This document shows positions 5,562 through 5,791 of a stretch of DNA of 5,791 nucleotides, piece by piece. A model generated the notes under the pieces. The model worked only from the letters and a program-made list of their open reading frames with translations, had not been told where the DNA came from and ran no database searches. Source of the DNA: Lachnospiraceae bacterium (lineage in GTDB: Bacteria > Bacillota > Clostridia > Lachnospirales > Lachnospiraceae); assembly GCA_024697505.1 (NCBI GenBank), contig JAILFQ010000306.1, forward strand, positions 1 to 5,791, in the 5' to 3' direction. The translations under genes were made by a program, and so were the position numbers. Position 1 is the first letter of the stretch. Every line of letters starts with the position of its first letter.

Positions 5562-5595
5562 TACAGATAAATTACAAAACGGAGGTTATTAATAT

Positions 5596-5791
5596 ATGGA
5601 AGTTTTAAGACTCGGACCGGAAAGCAATATTCAAAAAGAACTGGACAAGGCAGAAAAAGGAACGAGAGTTTTGCTTGCACCGGGAATATACAGACAAAAA
5701 ATTGAGATAAATGTACCGGATCTGGTAATAGAAGGAAGCGGAAGAGAGGAAACCGTTTTTATAAATGGTGATTACGCCAAAAAGAAAGATG
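5596..5791 (+). CDS. Pectinesterase (pectin methylesterase), CE8 family, 5' part only
   Basis: Only the first 65 residues are in the window. They contain the N-terminal repeats of the pectinesterase beta-helix: NIQKELDKAEKGTRVLLAPGIYRQKIEI (about 11-38), then PDLVIEGSGREETVFINGDYAKKKD. 'PGxYRxKIEI', 'LxIEGxGREETV' and 'DYAKKK' are familiar from bacterial pectin methylesterases, which remove methyl esters from homogalacturonan and release methanol. The catalytic Asp and Gln residues lie beyond the right edge. A GGAGGT ribosome binding site (5581-5586) lies nine bases before the ATG. There is no signal peptide: the protein starts directly with MEVLRLGPESNIQ. It is therefore probably cytoplasmic and acts on imported methylated oligogalacturonides. 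It is divergent from the importer operon and probably controlled by the cre-type site upstream. Another beta-helix carbohydrate enzyme is the main alternative. Confidence 0.85.
   Translation, partial: MEVLRLGPESNIQKELDKAEKGTRVLLAPGIYRQKIEINVPDLVIEGSGREETVFINGDYAKKKD

Larger units (their letters stand above)
5164..5595. other. Divergent intergenic regulatory region
   Basis: This 432-bp AT-rich stretch separates the start codons of the importer operon (minus) and the pectinesterase gene (plus). It contains no convincing gene. It holds a promoter in each direction, a cre-type operator, a palindrome over the minus -35 box, two TGAAA-N4-TTTCA palindromes and several TTTACA elements, each listed separately. 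Both leaders are long, about 130 nt for the importer and about 160 nt for the pectinesterase, judged from the predicted start sites. No known riboswitch or T-box pattern is recognisable in either. Confidence 0.85.

Noticed and set aside
5480..5680. A 66-codon open frame on the minus strand across the pectinesterase start
   Set aside because: It overlaps the pectinesterase start and its strong ribosome binding site on the opposite strand, and its product resembles no known protein.

Overview
This window looks like a polysaccharide-utilisation locus from a Gram-positive anaerobe, most likely a member of Clostridia, family Lachnospiraceae. The reasons are strong AGGAGG-type ribosome binding sites, short and AT-rich intergenic spaces, moderate GC in the genes, a lipoprotein with a Pro/Thr 'TPTPAPT' linker after the lipobox, and a CcpA-type cre site. 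Genus-level assignment is not possible from the sequence alone. The predicted substrate, pectin fragments, is inferred from a divergent pectinesterase gene and is not shown directly.

Layout. One operon runs on the minus strand from about 5300 down past the left edge. Its order of transcription is: a six-helix membrane protein resembling an ECF-transporter S component (4573-5163), an LplB/YteP-type sugar permease (3499-4554), an LplC/YtcP-type sugar permease (2590-3480), a very large solute-binding lipoprotein (269-2515), and a small membrane protein cut by the window edge (1-184). Gaps are 18 bp between the first three genes and 74-109 bp on either side of the binding-protein gene... the gap on its downstream side is 84 bp. 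Both of these longer gaps carry hairpins. No ABC ATPase is present, so the importer probably borrows a shared MsmX-type ATPase.

On the plus strand a pectinesterase gene starts at 5596 and runs off the right edge. It has no signal peptide, so it probably acts in the cytoplasm on imported methyl-esterified oligogalacturonides.

The 432-bp divergent intergenic region (5164-5595) is the richest non-coding stretch. It holds a convincing promoter for each direction: minus strand TTGACA-N17-TATATT, and plus strand TTTACA-N17-TATAAA. A perfect cre-consensus operator lies just downstream of the plus promoter. A 16-bp palindrome overlaps the minus -35 box. Two copies of a 14-bp operator-like palindrome, TGAAA-N4-TTTCA, lie in the transporter leader. 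TTTACA-type elements recur in the pectinesterase leader. Together these suggest coordinated control by carbon catabolite repression and at least one local regulator. The most unusual points are the ECF-S-like protein co-transcribed with a CUT1 sugar importer, the uncharacterised small membrane protein at the other end of the operon, and the doubled palindrome.
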